Assembly (NCBI GenBank): GCA_034436335.1
Contig: DAOTVO010000004.1
Location: 1 to 56,280, forward strand
Reading direction: 5' to 3'
Source of the DNA: UBA877 sp034436335
Lineage (GTDB): Bacteria > Chloroflexota > Anaerolineae > Anaerolineales > Villigracilaceae
Length of the DNA: 56,280 nt
The number at the start of each line of letters is the position of its first letter. The first letter of the stretch is position 1. Of this stretch, positions 15,109 to 22,526 are shown in pieces. The notes beneath the pieces are model-generated. The model had not been told where the DNA came from. It made no database searches and saw only the letters and a program-made list of their open reading frames with translations. Made by a program: the position numbers and the translations under genes.

Positions 15109-16431
15109 GTGTTCGAGACTCTTACCGGACGCCTGAACCAACTCTTCGACCAACTGCGGCGGCGCGGCAAACTGACCGAAGCCGACGTGGATGCCGCCAT
15201 GCGCGAAGTCCGCCTGGCGCTGCTGGAAGCGGATGTCCACTACAGCGTGGTCAAGGATTTTGTCGCCCGCGTTCGTGCCCGGGCGGTGGGGTCGGAGGTC
15301 TCGAAGGCGCTCAATCCCGGCCAGCAGGTCATCAAGATTGTCAACGAGGAATTGATCGCCACCCTCGGCGAACCGGCTCCGCTCAACCTTTCGGGCGAGA
15401 AGCCGCGCATGGTCATGCTGGTTGGCTTGCAGGGCTCGGGCAAGACGACCGCCGCCGGGAAACTGGCGAACTTCCTGCGCGCACGCGGTGAACGCGTTTT
15501 TCTGGTCGCCGGCGACCCGTACCGCCCCGCCGCGGCCGAGCAGTTGCAGACCCTCGGCCGGCAGTTAGACGTCCCGGTCTTTTTCGAGTCTGGGGTCAAG
15601 CCGCCCGACCTGGTGAAGCGGGCTTTTGAGAAGGCGCGCAACGGCGGCTATACCGTCGTCATCGTGGACACGGCCGGCCGTTCCCAACTCGACGAAGCCC
15701 TGATGGGCGAGTTGCAGGCCGTTGTCCGTAAGGTTCCCCCGACCGAAACGCTGCTGGTTGTGGACTCGATGATAGGTCAGGAAGCCCTGCATGTAGCCGA
15801 AGGCTTCCGCGACGCGGTGCCGCTGACCGGTCTCATCCTGACCAAAATGGACGGCGATTCGCGCGGTGGCGCGGCCATCTCCATCCGTTCGGTGACCGGC
15901 GTTCCCATCAAGTTCATCGGCACGGGCGAGAAACTGGACGCGTTGGAGGCTTTCCAGCCGGAGCGCCTTGCCTCGCGCATCCTGGGCATGGGCGACGTGC
16001 TGGGTCTCATCGAGAAGGCCGAGGCGGCCTACGACGAACAGCAGGCGCGCAAACAGGCCGAACGTCTCTCCAAGGGTGAGTTCACCCTCGAAGATTGGGC
16101 CGAGATGATGAAATCTACCAAAAAGATGGGTTCCATCAGCCAGATGCTGGATATGCTCCCCGGCGAAATGGGGCGCGCGGCCCGCAACGTGGACCCGCAA
16201 GAGGTGGAACGCTCCATGAAGCGCACCGAGGCCATCATCAACTCGATGACCCCCGAGGAGCGCCGCAACCCCGACCTCCTCAATGCCAGCCGCCGGCGGC
16301 GCATCGCCCGCGGCTGCGGGCTGGAGGTCCAGGACGTGAACCGCCTGATGAAACAGTTTCGCGAGATGCAGCGGCTGATGAAGACCTTGCAAAAGACCGG
16401 CCCGCGTGGATTGTCGAGGCTGTTTGGGTAG
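15109..16431 (+). CDS. ffh: Signal recognition particle protein Ffh (SRP54)
   Basis: A 440-residue GTPase that binds signal sequences of nascent membrane proteins and targets ribosomes to FtsY. Domains in order are an N-terminal helical bundle, the GTPase domain with GLQGSGKTT (G1), DTAGRSQLD (G3), TKMDGD (G4) and the insertion-box region, and a Met-rich M domain from about residue 320. The M domain includes the RNA-binding RRRRIARGCG region and a tail rich in Met and Arg. The start codon is GTG. No SRP RNA gene was recognised in the window. Confidence 0.97.
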   Translation: MFETLTGRLNQLFDQLRRRGKLTEADVDAAMREVRLALLEADVHYSVVKDFVARVRARAVGSEVSKALNPGQQVIKIVNEELIATLGEPAPLNLSGEKPRMVMLVGLQGSGKTTAAGKLANFLRARGERVFLVAGDPYRPAAAEQLQTLGRQLDVPVFFESGVKPPDLVKRAFEKARNGGYTVVIVDTAGRSQLDEALMGELQAVVRKVPPTETLLVVDSMIGQEALHVAEGFRDAVPLTGLILTKMDGDSRGGAAISIRSVTGVPIKFIGTGEKLDALEAFQPERLASRILGMGDVLGLIEKAEAAYDEQQARKQAERLSKGEFTLEDWAEMMKSTKKMGSISQMLDMLPGEMGRAARNVDPQEVERSMKRTEAIINSMTPEERRNPDLLNASRRRRIARGCGLEVQDVNRLMKQFREMQRLMKTLQKTGPRGLSRLFG

Positions 16432-16439
16432 GATATAAT
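16411..16439 (+). promoter_or_regulatory. Promoter of the rpsP-khpA-rimM operon
   Basis: TTGTCG (16411-16416) and TATAAT (16434-16439) are 17 nt apart. The -35 lies inside the end of ffh. The predicted start leaves a leader of about 150 nt before rpsP. Confidence 0.75.
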
Positions 16440-16445
16440 AAGCCT

Positions 16446-16594
16446 TCGCTTCATTTACTGCAAAGTTGCGGATTCACAGAATCCTGCTTATTCTTTGCCT
16501 TCAGCGCCCCGGTGCGCATTCCTTTCTGCCCCCTCCCGCCGGAAGTTTGCTGAAGCAACCTGCTAAAAATAAAACATGAAGGAGTAACTTTCTG
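16446..16594 (+). promoter_or_regulatory. Long 5' leader of rpsP
   Basis: About 150 nt separate the strong promoter from ATG 16595. The leader is pyrimidine-rich, has a GCGCCCCGGTGCGC stem-forming segment near 16502-16515, and ends in AAGGAGTAACTTTCTG, a strong ribosome-binding site. A regulatory function is possible but not shown. Confidence 0.35.
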
Positions 16595-16936
16595 ATGGTT
16601 CGTATTCGTCTTCGCCGTATTGGCTTGAAAGGCCAGCCTTCTTACCGCCTCGTGGTTGCGGACAAGGAAAGCCCGCGCGACGGCCGCTTCCTGGAAATCG
16701 TTGGTTTCTACAACCCGCGCACCGAGCCGCCGACGCTCGACATCAAGGAAGACCGCGTCTTCGATTGGATGAACAAGGGCGCCCAGCCTTCTGATTCGGT
16801 GGCGCAGTTGTTCAAAATGTCCGGAACCGCCGAGCGCTTCGAGCGCCTGAAGAAGGGCGAATCTCTCGAAACCCTGCTGGCCGAGGCCGAAAAAGCCCGT
16901 GCCGCGCGTGTCGTCAACCCCAAGACCAGAAAATAA
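16595..16936 (+). CDS. rpsP: 30S ribosomal protein S16
   Basis: A 113-residue small-subunit protein with the family start MVRIRLRRIGLKGQPSYRLVV and the conserved SPRDGRFLE and GFYNP segments. It binds 16S rRNA and is needed for 30S assembly. The chain has a short charged extension beyond the roughly 80-residue core. It heads an operon with khpA and rimM, the usual order in many bacteria, though a hairpin plus T-run lies before khpA. Confidence 0.98.
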   Translation: MVRIRLRRIGLKGQPSYRLVVADKESPRDGRFLEIVGFYNPRTEPPTLDIKEDRVFDWMNKGAQPSDSVAQLFKMSGTAERFERLKKGESLETLLAEAEKARAARVVNPKTRK

Positions 16937-16943
16937 CCTGCCC

Positions 16944-16980
16944 GGCTGGCCTGGTTTTGCCCAAGCCAGCCTGGCTTTTT
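16944..16980 (+). terminator. Hairpin with T-run between rpsP and khpA
   Basis: GGCTGGC (16944-16950) pairs with GCCAGCC (16965-16971), with further CTGG pairing inside, followed shortly by TTTTT at 16976-16980. It probably acts as a partial terminator that lowers khpA-rimM expression relative to S16. Confidence 0.6.
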
Positions 16981-16988
16981 GAGGCGCG

Positions 16989-17222
16989 ATGAAAGCACTC
17001 ATCGAACATATCGCTCGGTCGTTGGTGGACCACCCCGAAGAGGTTGTCGTTGACGAAACCCGCCGCGGGGAACGCGTCCTCCTGGAATTGCATGTCGCCA
17101 AGGAAGATATGGGCCGCGTTATCGGGCGCGGCGGGCGTGTGGCGAATGCCATCCGCACCCTCCTGCGCGTGGCGGCCGAACGGGAGGGCTGTCAGGTGAC
17201 TCTGGATGTGGTTGACCCCTGA
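16989..17222 (+). CDS. khpA: KH-domain RNA-binding protein KhpA
   Basis: A 77-residue single type-II KH domain with the RNA-binding GxxG loop in MGRVIGRGGRVANAIR. KhpA pairs with KhpB in several bacteria and influences division, cell-wall growth and small-RNA biology. Its place between rpsP and rimM is the classic location. The start at 16989 follows a GAGGCG sequence. Confidence 0.93.
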   Translation: MKALIEHIARSLVDHPEEVVVDETRRGERVLLELHVAKEDMGRVIGRGGRVANAIRTLLRVAAEREGCQVTLDVVDP

Positions 17223-17225
17223 GCG

Positions 17226-17789
17226 ATGTCTCCAGAAAAGGAACGTCCGGCAGGCTCGCTGAAGTCTGGCGAGCCTGTCTTTCTAGCAGTTGGCAAAATC
17301 CGCCGCCCGCATGGGGTGCGCGGCGATGTGGTGGTGGAACTCTACACCGATTTTCCCGAACGTCTCCAGCCGAAGAAAATCCTGTTTGTGGGCGAGAAGC
17401 ATGAACGTCTGGTGATTCGCAGCCGCAGGCCGCACAACGAAGGCCTATTGCTGGCGTTTGAGACCTACGACACCCCTGAAGCGGTCGGACGTTTTCGCAA
17501 TCAGATGCTATACGTTTCTGCCGCCGACAGCCCGGCGCTGCCCGAGGGAGAGTATTATTTCCACGAACTTCTTGGCTTGAACGTTTTCGACGAAGATGGC
17601 CGTTTGCTGGGCGAATTGACCGAGATTCTCGAAACCGGCGCCAATGACGTATACGTGGTGACCGCTTCCTCCGGGACCGAGATTCTGCTCCCGGCCATCC
17701 CGGACGTTATCCTGAGCGTTGATTTGGAGGCGCGCACGATGAGCGTTCACCTCCTGCCCGGTCTGCTCGAAGCGACAAAGGACGAGTAA
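17226..17789 (+). CDS. rimM: Ribosome maturation factor RimM
   Basis: A 187-residue 16S rRNA processing factor that helps assemble the 30S head and contacts S19. The N-terminal PRC-like barrel starts at VGKIRRPHGVRGDVVVELYTD, and the C-terminal PRC barrel includes YYFHELLGLNVFDEDG and EILLPAIPDVILSVD. It starts 3 nt after khpA. trmD, which often follows, is absent; dprA comes next after a short repeat tract. Confidence 0.96.
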   Translation: MSPEKERPAGSLKSGEPVFLAVGKIRRPHGVRGDVVVELYTDFPERLQPKKILFVGEKHERLVIRSRRPHNEGLLLAFETYDTPEAVGRFRNQMLYVSAADSPALPEGEYYFHELLGLNVFDEDGRLLGELTEILETGANDVYVVTASSGTEILLPAIPDVILSVDLEARTMSVHLLPGLLEATKDE

Positions 17790-17795
17790 CAGGCC

Positions 17796-17827
17796 ACTCT
17801 GCTGTCAATCTGCAATCGTCAATTGTA
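17796..17827. repeat. Heptamer-like CAATCTG tract before dprA
   Basis: The gap before dprA contains TCAATCT, GCAATCG and TCAATTG in succession, so AA dinucleotides recur at 7, 7 and 6 nt. It belongs with the other degenerate 7-8 nt tracts at 3474, 7445 and 38712. Confidence 0.5.
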
Positions 17828-18952
17828 ATGGACAAGCGTTACTGGGTCGGCTTCAATCTGGTCAAGGGCATCGGTGCGGTGCGCCTGCAGGGACTGCGCG
17901 ACTATTTCGGTTCGCTGGAATTGGCCTGGCAGGCGCCGCTCGACGCACTCCAGGCGGCCGGTCTCAGCCCGAAACTGGCCGAGCGTGTGGCGCAGGCGCG
18001 CGCCGGCGTGGACCTTGATCAATACCTGGCGCAGATCGCCGCGCAGGGCGTCCACATCCTGACCTGGGAGGACGAACTCTACCCGCCGCGCCTGAAAGAG
18101 ATTGACCAGCCGCCGCCCGTCCTGTATGTGCGCGGTGAATTGACCCCTGAAGATTTCTGGGCGGTTGCCGTGGTGGGCACGCGGCGCGTTACGGCTTACG
18201 GGCGTCAGGTGACCGAGGAGTTGGCTTCCTTCCTGGCCGCCAACGGCGTGACGGTTGTTTCTGGCCTGGCGCGCGGGGTGGACGCGATTGCCCACCAGGC
18301 GGCGCTCAAGGCCGGGGGACGCACGCTGGCTGTCCTTGGCTCGGGTGTGGACCGAGTCTATCCGCCGGAGCACAACCAACTGGCGGTTAAAATCATCACC
18401 AGCGGCGCGCTGCTCTCCGATTACGCTCCCGGCACGCCGCCAGATGCCTCCAACTTCCCGCCGCGCAACCGCATCATCTCCGGCCTTTCGATGGCGACGG
18501 TGGTGGTAGAAGCGGGCGAAACGAGCGGGGCGCTCATCACCGCCCAGTTTGCCGTTGACCAGGGACGCGAGGTCTTTGCCGTACCGGGCAACATCTTCGC
18601 GCCGCAGTCGAAGGGGACCAACCGCCTGATTGCCGAAGGGGCGCGTCCCCTCCTTGCATGGCGCGACCTGCTGGATGTCCTCAACCTGACGCGCCTCAGC
18701 CAGCAACGCGAGGTGCGCCGAGTTTTGCCTGCCGATGAAATCGAGTCTCGTCTGCTTGGCGTCCTGACCCAGGAGCCGCTGCATGTGGACGAAATTCGCA
18801 ATCAGACCGGCCTGCCTATCGAGCGCGTTTCGGCCACCCTGACCATGATGGAACTCAAAGGTCTGGTGCGGCAGGTGGGCGTCATGAATTTCGTCGCCGT
18901 GCGCGAGGAGCAGGCGGCTTATACTGTTGAAAACAGAAAGAGCAATGTCTGA
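17828..18952 (+). CDS. dprA: DNA processing protein DprA
   Basis: A 374-residue protein that loads RecA on incoming single-stranded DNA during transformation. It has an N-terminal helix-hairpin-helix/SAM-like region (KGIGAVRLQGLRDYFGS), then the extended Rossmann fold with VVGTRRVTAYGRQ, VSGLARGVDAIAHQAAL, GSGVDRVYPPEHNQL, and the late SGALITAQFA and DQGREVFAVPGN motifs. The C-terminal winged helix (LHVDEIRNQTGLP) is also present. It is complete. The next gene starts 3 nt after its stop. Confidence 0.96.
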   Translation: MDKRYWVGFNLVKGIGAVRLQGLRDYFGSLELAWQAPLDALQAAGLSPKLAERVAQARAGVDLDQYLAQIAAQGVHILTWEDELYPPRLKEIDQPPPVLYVRGELTPEDFWAVAVVGTRRVTAYGRQVTEELASFLAANGVTVVSGLARGVDAIAHQAALKAGGRTLAVLGSGVDRVYPPEHNQLAVKIITSGALLSDYAPGTPPDASNFPPRNRIISGLSMATVVVEAGETSGALITAQFAVDQGREVFAVPGNIFAPQSKGTNRLIAEGARPLLAWRDLLDVLNLTRLSQQREVRRVLPADEIESRLLGVLTQEPLHVDEIRNQTGLPIERVSATLTMMELKGLVRQVGVMNFVAVREEQAAYTVENRKSNV

Positions 18953-18955
18953 CGC

Positions 18956-20041
18956 ATGAATCACACCTACGCTGTCATCATGGCTGGAGGCGGAGGAACC
19001 CGCCTGTGGCCGATTTCCCGCCGCAAGCGGCCCAAACACCTTCTGCCTCTTCTGGGTGAAGAGACACTCTTTTGTTCCACCGTGACGCGGCTGCACGGGC
19101 TGATTCCGCCGGAGCGTATCCTGGTGGTGACGACGGCCGAACAGCAGGCAGCGCTCAAATCCCAGGCGCCGGAAATCCCGACCGAGAACTTCCTCATTGA
19201 GCCAGAACCGCGCGGCACCGCCGCTGTGGTCGGGCTGGCGGCGGTCGTCTTGGCCGGGCGCGACCCGCAAGCGGTGATGATGGTCCTGCCTTCCGATCAT
19301 TTTATCCGCAACGAGGATGTTTTCCGCCTTCTCATGAAAACCGCCGTGCAGGCCGCGCGGCAGAATTATCTGGTCACGCTGGGCATTACGCCGACCTTCC
19401 CGTCCACCGGTTATGGATATATTCAACGCGATGTTGCCTTGACGGAACATTTTGAGTATCCGGTCTACTGCGTCCTGCGCTTCATCGAGAAACCAGACGA
19501 GCCAAGAGCGCGTCAGATGATTGCTGAGGGCGGCTATTACTGGAACTCCGGCATGTTCATCTGGCGCGCCGACCGCATCCTCGCGGAGATGGGGCGGCTC
19601 ATGCCGGACCTGTCGGCAGCGCTGACTCGCATCGGGGCGGCGTGGAACTCTCCCCAGCGGGAGGCCGTCCTTGGCTCCGAGTGGCCGCGCCTTGTTCCGC
19701 AGACGATAGACTACGGCGTGATGGAGCACGCCGCAAATGTAGCCGTTCTGCCGGCGGGCGGTCTGGAGTGGAGCGATGTCGGTTCATGGGATTCGTTGTT
19801 TGATGTCCTCCTGCCCGACGCGGACGGGAACGTGGCCGTCAGCGGCGATCATCTCGCCTTCGAAACGCACGATTCGCTGGTCTATTCGGCTGGAAAGAAA
19901 TTGATTGTAACCATCGGTGTGGATGACCTGATTGTGGTCGATTCCGGCGACGCCCTGTTGGTATGTCATCGCGACCAGGCCCAGCAGGTGCGCCGCGTCA
20001 TCGAGACCTTAAAAGCGACAAAACGAGAGCGTTATCTCTAG
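18956..20041 (+). CDS. manC: Mannose-1-phosphate guanylyltransferase
   Basis: A 361-residue nucleotidyltransferase making GDP-mannose from mannose-1-phosphate and GTP. It shows the glycine-rich MAGGGGTRLWPISRRKRPK signature, FLIEPEPRGTA, VLPSDHFI, GYGYIQ and FIEKPDEP, and the dimer-type DYGVMEH and SDVGSWDS motifs. It is the short form without the phosphomannose isomerase domain. GDP-mannose feeds glycan and glycolipid synthesis. It sits between dprA and topA, with only 10 nt before topA, so co-transcription is likely. Confidence 0.93.
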   Translation: MNHTYAVIMAGGGGTRLWPISRRKRPKHLLPLLGEETLFCSTVTRLHGLIPPERILVVTTAEQQAALKSQAPEIPTENFLIEPEPRGTAAVVGLAAVVLAGRDPQAVMMVLPSDHFIRNEDVFRLLMKTAVQAARQNYLVTLGITPTFPSTGYGYIQRDVALTEHFEYPVYCVLRFIEKPDEPRARQMIAEGGYYWNSGMFIWRADRILAEMGRLMPDLSAALTRIGAAWNSPQREAVLGSEWPRLVPQTIDYGVMEHAANVAVLPAGGLEWSDVGSWDSLFDVLLPDADGNVAVSGDHLAFETHDSLVYSAGKKLIVTIGVDDLIVVDSGDALLVCHRDQAQQVRRVIETLKATKRERYL

Positions 20042-20051
20042 GAGGAGTTTC

Positions 20052-22361
20052 ATGGAAGCCTATTGCATGAAGTGCAGAACAAAGCGCGAAATCAAAGACC
20101 CTGTGCCGGACTTCAACAAGGCTGGTTCGCCCATCACGCGCGGGACGTGCAGCGTGTGCGGCACGAATCTATTCCGCATCGGCAAGACGGAGGCGCACGA
20201 GGGCATGGTCAAGCCAGATAAATACGCTCACCGCTCCGGCAAACTGGTGATTGTCGAGTCGCCGGCAAAGGCCAAGACGGTGGGACGCTTTCTTGGCAAA
20301 GGATACACTGTGCGTGCCTCGGTCGGCCATATCCGCGACCTTCTGCGCTCGCAACTTTCGGTGGACGTAGAGAACAATTTCAAGCCCAAGTACCGCGTCC
20401 CCAACGAAAAGAAGGAAGTGGTCAGGGAACTCAAGCAACTGGCCAAGGAACATGCCGAAATCTACCTGGCGACCGACCCTGACCGCGAGGGAGAGGCGAT
20501 TTCGTGGCATCTGATGGAAGCGGCGGCGATTGACCCAAAACTGGCGCGGCGCGTCGTCTTCCATGAAATCACCGAACATGCCATCAACGAGGCCTTTGCC
20601 AACCCGCGCGAAATCAACATGGACCTGGTCAACGCCCAGCAGGCGCGGCGCGTCCTCGACCGGTTGGTGGGCTACAGCATCAGCCCGATTTTGTGGGAAA
20701 AAGTCCGCTCGCGGCTTTCGGCTGGACGCGTGCAGTCGGTGGCGCTGCGCATGATTGTCGAGCGCGAGCGCGAAATCGAGGCCTTCGTGCCGGTCGAATA
20801 CTGGACGGTCGGCGCGGAGTTCAAACCCGAAAGCGAGAAGAAGGCTACTTTCCTTGCCAAATTGGCAAAGATTGACGACAAAGACCCCGAATTGGGCAGC
20901 GAGGAAGTTGTCCGGCCCCTGCTGGCCGACATGGAATCCGCTCCCTATGTGGTGACTAGGGTCAAGCGCGGCGAGCGGCGGCGCAGACCCTCGGCCCCGT
21001 TTACCACCTCCACGCTTCAGCAGGAGGCCTCCCGCAAACTGGGCTTCACCGCCAAGCGCACGATGGGCCTGGCGCAGGGTCTTTATGAAGGCCAGGATGT
21101 GGGCGAGGGCGGCACGACCGGCCTCATCACCTACATGCGCACCGACTCGACCAACATCGCTGAAGTGGCCGTCAACGAGGTGCGCGGCTATATTGCCCAG
21201 CGCTACGGCGGCGATTTCCTGCCCGAAAAGCCCATCGAGTACAAGACCAAGGCCAAAGGCGCGCAGGAAGCCCACGAAGCCATCCGCCCGACCTCCGTCC
21301 TGCGCGACCCGGAGAAGGTCAAGCCTTATCTCGAACCGGCGATGTTCAAACTCTATCAACTCATCTGGCAGCGCTTCGTGGCCTGTCAGATGGAGGCCGC
21401 CGTGTACGACACGCTTTCGGTCGAGGTGACCGGCCGCGGGTCCGCGCACGAATACCTGTTCCGCGCCTCCGGCTCGGCGGTCAAGTTCCCCGGCTTCCTG
21501 CTCGTCTACGAAGAAGCCAAAGATGAAGACACGAAGTCGGAGGAAGAGGACGAGATGAATGTCCGCATTCCCGCTTCGGTGGCCGAAGGGCAGAAGCAGG
21601 AACTGGTGCGGCTCATTCCCGAACAGCATTTCACCCAGCCGCCGCCGCGTTACTCGGAAGCCAGCCTGGTGCAAACTCTGGAAGAGTACGGAATTGGCCG
21701 TCCCTCCACCTATGCCCCGACCATTTCCATCATCCAACAGCGCGGCTATGTGGAGCGCATTGACCGCCGCCTCGTTCCCACCGAGACCGGCATTCTGGTC
21801 AATGACCTGATGGTGCAATACTTCCCGGAGATTGTGGATTACCAGTTCACCGCTCGCATGGAGGAAGACCTCGACCGGATTGCCGAGGGCAAGGCCAAGT
21901 GGGAAAAGGTGATGCGTGAGTTTTACACCCCCTTTGCCGCCAGCGTTGCCAAAGCCCAGGCCGAGATGCCCGTTAGCAAGAGCGGCCCGGAGCCGATTGG
22001 CCGCGCCTGCCCGAAATGCGGCAAGGAACTCGTCTTGCGTTATGGACGCTATGGCAAGTTCATCGCCTGCTCCGGCTTCCCGGAGTGCCGTCACACCGAG
22101 CCGTGGCTGGAGAAAATCGGCGTGGCCTGCCCCAAGTGCGGCGGCGATATTGTTGAGCGCAAAACCCGCAAGGGACGCGTTTTCTACGGCTGCGTTAACT
22201 ATCCCGACTGCGACTTCACTTCCTGGAAGCGCCCCCTGACTCAGCCCTGTCCCAAGTGCGGCGGCCTGCTGGTCGTTGCCAACAAGCGTGAAGCACAATG
22301 CACGGCTTGCCAGGAAACGTTCATGCTGGAGGATATCATTCCCGAAACTATGGAGGAGTAA
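20052..22361 (+). CDS. topA: DNA topoisomerase I with N-terminal zinc ribbon
   Basis: A 769-residue type IA topoisomerase that relaxes negative supercoils. Residues 1-60 are an added zinc-ribbon domain (C5, C8, C33, C36; YCMKCRTKREI and GTNLFRIGK), resembling the DUF5679 family. The TOPRIM domain follows (KLVIVESPAKAKTVGRFL and DPDREGEA). The catalytic tyrosine is Tyr361 in GLITYMRTDST, followed by IGRPSTYAP. Three C-terminal Cys4 zinc fingers begin at CPKCGKEL, CPKCGGDI and CPKCGGLL. A GGAGGAG ribosome-binding site precedes the start, which lies inside the ribbon extension, so the fusion looks genuine. Confidence 0.95.
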   Translation: MEAYCMKCRTKREIKDPVPDFNKAGSPITRGTCSVCGTNLFRIGKTEAHEGMVKPDKYAHRSGKLVIVESPAKAKTVGRFLGKGYTVRASVGHIRDLLRSQLSVDVENNFKPKYRVPNEKKEVVRELKQLAKEHAEIYLATDPDREGEAISWHLMEAAAIDPKLARRVVFHEITEHAINEAFANPREINMDLVNAQQARRVLDRLVGYSISPILWEKVRSRLSAGRVQSVALRMIVEREREIEAFVPVEYWTVGAEFKPESEKKATFLAKLAKIDDKDPELGSEEVVRPLLADMESAPYVVTRVKRGERRRRPSAPFTTSTLQQEASRKLGFTAKRTMGLAQGLYEGQDVGEGGTTGLITYMRTDSTNIAEVAVNEVRGYIAQRYGGDFLPEKPIEYKTKAKGAQEAHEAIRPTSVLRDPEKVKPYLEPAMFKLYQLIWQRFVACQMEAAVYDTLSVEVTGRGSAHEYLFRASGSAVKFPGFLLVYEEAKDEDTKSEEEDEMNVRIPASVAEGQKQELVRLIPEQHFTQPPPRYSEASLVQTLEEYGIGRPSTYAPTISIIQQRGYVERIDRRLVPTETGILVNDLMVQYFPEIVDYQFTARMEEDLDRIAEGKAKWEKVMREFYTPFAASVAKAQAEMPVSKSGPEPIGRACPKCGKELVLRYGRYGKFIACSGFPECRHTEPWLEKIGVACPKCGGDIVERKTRKGRVFYGCVNYPDCDFTSWKRPLTQPCPKCGGLLVVANKREAQCTACQETFMLEDIIPETMEE

Positions 22362-22364
22362 GTC

Positions 22365-22526
22365 ATGTTTCTCTATCTCGACCCCGGTTCTGGAAGTTTT
22401 CTCGTCCAGTTGCTGATTGCCAGCCTGGCCGGTTTGGGCCTTTTCTTGGGGTCACGCTGGGCCAGGCTCAAGCGCCTCTTCAAGAAAAAGGAGGAGGCAA
22501 AGCCCGAAGATGAAGACGAAGAATAA
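22365..22526 (+). CDS. 53-residue single-pass membrane protein (LDPGSGS type)
   Basis: A tiny reading frame beginning MFLYLDPGSGSFLVQLLI, with one membrane helix (about residues 10-30), then a basic stretch WARLKRLFKKK and an acidic tail EDEDEE. The start follows GGAGGAG at the end of topA, 3 nt after its stop, and the frame overlaps the following methyltransferase by 17 nt. The LDPGSGS-helix-Arg/Lys pattern resembles very small conserved membrane proteins I recall from other bacteria next to methyltransferases. No function is known to me. Confidence 0.7.
   Translation: MFLYLDPGSGSFLVQLLIASLAGLGLFLGSRWARLKRLFKKKEEAKPEDEDEE

Noticed and set aside
20169..22298. A 709-codon open frame antisense to topA, and similar long antisense frames over dprA/manC, fhs and tgt
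   Set aside because: They lie opposite strongly recognisable genes, have low-complexity Arg/Gly/Asp-rich translations and no ribosome-binding sites. They are expected in GC-rich genes.
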